Assembly: GCA_945876515.1 (NCBI GenBank)
Contig: CAMCPF010000147.1
Span: forward strand, 1-7,473
DNA from: Candidatus Kuenenia stuttgartensis
GTDB taxonomy: Bacteria; Planctomycetota; Planctomycetia; Pirellulales; UBA1268
Reading direction: 5' to 3'
DNA: 7,473 nt
Below are positions 6,733 through 7,473 of this stretch, piece after piece (position 1 is the stretch's first letter; every line of letters begins with the position of its first letter). The notes beneath the pieces are model-generated. The model was not told the origin of the DNA, searched no databases, and saw nothing but the letters and a program-made list of their open reading frames with translations. The position numbers and the translations under genes are program-made.

Positions 6733-7351
6733 ACCGCCGCTCTCCCGAACCACCGGCGGCGTTCTTCCACTGCCGCAGGATCGTTGTCGGAATCCCGTTG
6801 CCCGAGACGTCGATCTGCGAGAGCCGTTGCGGCGGCGCATCGAGAAACCGCCGCAGGCCCTCGGGCGTGACCTTCGTGCGGGCGAGCCGCAGCGTCTCGA
6901 GGGCCGGGAGCTGAGCTAGCGTGGCCAGCCCGACGTCGGTGACGCCCGAGTCGTTGAGCGTGAGTTCCTTAAGTTTCGGAAGATCGACGAGGAGCTCGAG
7001 CGTCTCGTCGGTCACATCCGGATTGCCCATCTCCAGGATCGCCACGTCGGGCCGCTGGGCGATGATCCCATAGCCGTCGCGATCCCAGCCCGTGAGATTG
7101 AGCGCCCGCTCGCCGTCGAGCACCCGCTCCCGCTCACCCAGGCCCACGATCCGCAGATAGACATGCTGGTAGGCGAAGGGCAACGCCCCCACGACCAGCC
7201 CGCCGCCGAGCAAAGCCAGCGGCACGAGCAGTTGCCGTGCCTGCCGCTTTCCGAACAGTACCGCCAGCCCACGACCGAGCAACCAGAACAGCCCCACGGT
7301 GGCCGCGATCAGGCCGACGAACAGCAGCACGACGCCAATCTGCTCGCTCAT
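6722..7351 (-). CDS. Membrane-anchored leucine-rich-repeat protein
   Basis: Protein of 209 residues with two predicted N-terminal membrane segments (about 6-34 and 39-60). The short basic loop between them (GKRQARQ) should be cytoplasmic by the positive-inside rule, which would place the C-terminal part outside the cytoplasm. Residues of about 100-195 form four leucine-rich repeats of 21-27 residues, for example LKELTLNDSGVTDVGLATLA and LETLRLARTKVTPEGLRRFL, of the style common in planctomycete proteins. LRRs usually mediate protein binding; no enzymatic domain is seen. The ATG at 7351 is chosen because the protein then begins just before the first membrane helix; a longer start at 7453 would lie in the edge repeat. 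The 3' end overlaps the lipase gene, so the two proteins are probably made together. The function is unknown. Confidence 0.85.
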   Translation of the reverse strand: MSEQIGVVLLFVGLIAATVGLFWLLGRGLAVLFGKRQARQLLVPLALLGGGLVVGALPFAYQHVYLRIVGLGERERVLDGERALNLTGWDRDGYGIIAQRPDVAILEMGNPDVTDETLELLVDLPKLKELTLNDSGVTDVGLATLAQLPALETLRLARTKVTPEGLRRFLDAPPQRLSQIDVSGNGIPTTILRQWKNAAGGSGERRYVN

Positions 7352-7427
7352 CTTCGACTCATCCGTGAGGTCACGAACACACGCTCTATGTTGACAGCAT
7401 ATCGGGCAAGTGCAACGTTGCGCAGAA
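7352..7427. other. Leader of the LRR-lipase unit with small dyads
   Basis: No gene is seen here. The palindrome GCAACGTTGC occupies 7412-7421. TGCGCAG (7419-7425) can pair with CTGCGCA (7441-7447), which reaches into the adjoining repeat. A promoter for the LRR gene should lie here or beyond the window, but no pair of hexamers on the minus strand is convincing. The ribosome site before the LRR ATG is weak (GAAG directly upstream). Confidence 0.4.
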
Positions 7428-7470
7428 CTGCGGCTCGGGGCTGCGCATGCCATCTCGCCGGACGCTCCCT
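7428..7470 (-). repeat. Right copy of the 43-bp inverted repeat
   Basis: This is the reverse complement of 98-140 with 41 of 43 bases identical (differences at 7429 and 7445). It lies upstream of the LRR gene, whereas the left copy lies downstream of the RND gene. The window ends 3 nt past the copy, so whether the GGA-loop hairpins seen beside the left copy are also present here cannot be judged. Confidence 0.8.
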
Positions 7471-7473
7471 CTG

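Noticed and set aside
6733..6840. Longer start for the lipase, adding 36 residues
   Set aside because: The extension lies within the LRR coding region, is Arg/Ser/Gly-rich, and has no match to the lipase fold. The ATG at 6732 has a good GGGAG site.
7390..7420. Possible promoter for the LRR gene, and a TTGACA on the plus strand at 7391-7396
   Set aside because: On the minus strand TTGCAC has no acceptable -10 at 16-18 bp. The plus-strand TTGACA has no -10 partner and would point out of the window.
7352..7453. Longer start for the LRR gene, adding 34 residues
   Set aside because: The extension is Cys/Arg-rich and partly encoded by the 43-bp repeat. The ATG at 7351 places the first membrane helix right after the N-terminus.

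Overview
This is a high-G+C window (roughly two thirds G+C by eye) with five protein genes, all on the minus strand. The organism is most likely a planctomycete-type bacterium. That is inference, from the G+C content, the short planctomycete-style leucine-rich repeats joined to membrane segments, and a structured dispersed-type repeat in the intergenic DNA. No rRNA, tRNA or universal marker gene is present to confirm it.

Layout in the direction of transcription (right to left). At the right edge (7352-7473) is a short leader with a 43-bp repeat copy and small dyads. Next comes a two-gene unit: a membrane-anchored leucine-rich-repeat protein (6722-7351) and a class 3 (alpha/beta-hydrolase) lipase (5854-6732) that overlaps it by 11 nt. 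A 190-nt spacer (5664-5853) holds a good sigma70-like promoter with a dyad over the expected transcription start. It drives a tightly packed three-gene operon: a TetR-family regulator with a CecR/CerR-type C-terminal domain (4923-5663), an RND-pump membrane fusion protein (3514-4926) and an RND inner-membrane transporter (206-3517). Both junctions in this operon are 4-nt overlaps (ATGA and GTGA). The left edge (1-205) is non-coding, with several hairpins and a second, inverted copy of the 43-bp repeat.

The main function is a self-regulated tripartite-type efflux system. The adaptor and transporter form the inner-membrane and periplasmic part, and the TetR protein probably represses its own operon until it binds a ligand. 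No outer-membrane channel gene is present, so that part must be encoded elsewhere. The lipase has a complete catalytic motif set (GHSLG serine, Asp, His) but no signal peptide. Its LRR partner is predicted to sit in the membrane. What the pair does, and whether it is linked to efflux, cannot be read from the sequence.

The most notable points are: an inverted repeat (41 of 43 bases identical) that brackets the five-gene block; a structured repeat at the left edge with two GGA-loop hairpins; the coupled LRR-lipase pair; and loss of the usual transmembrane lysine of the RND proton relay (Asn in its place). I see no clearly novel system. Most of the window is a conventional efflux operon.
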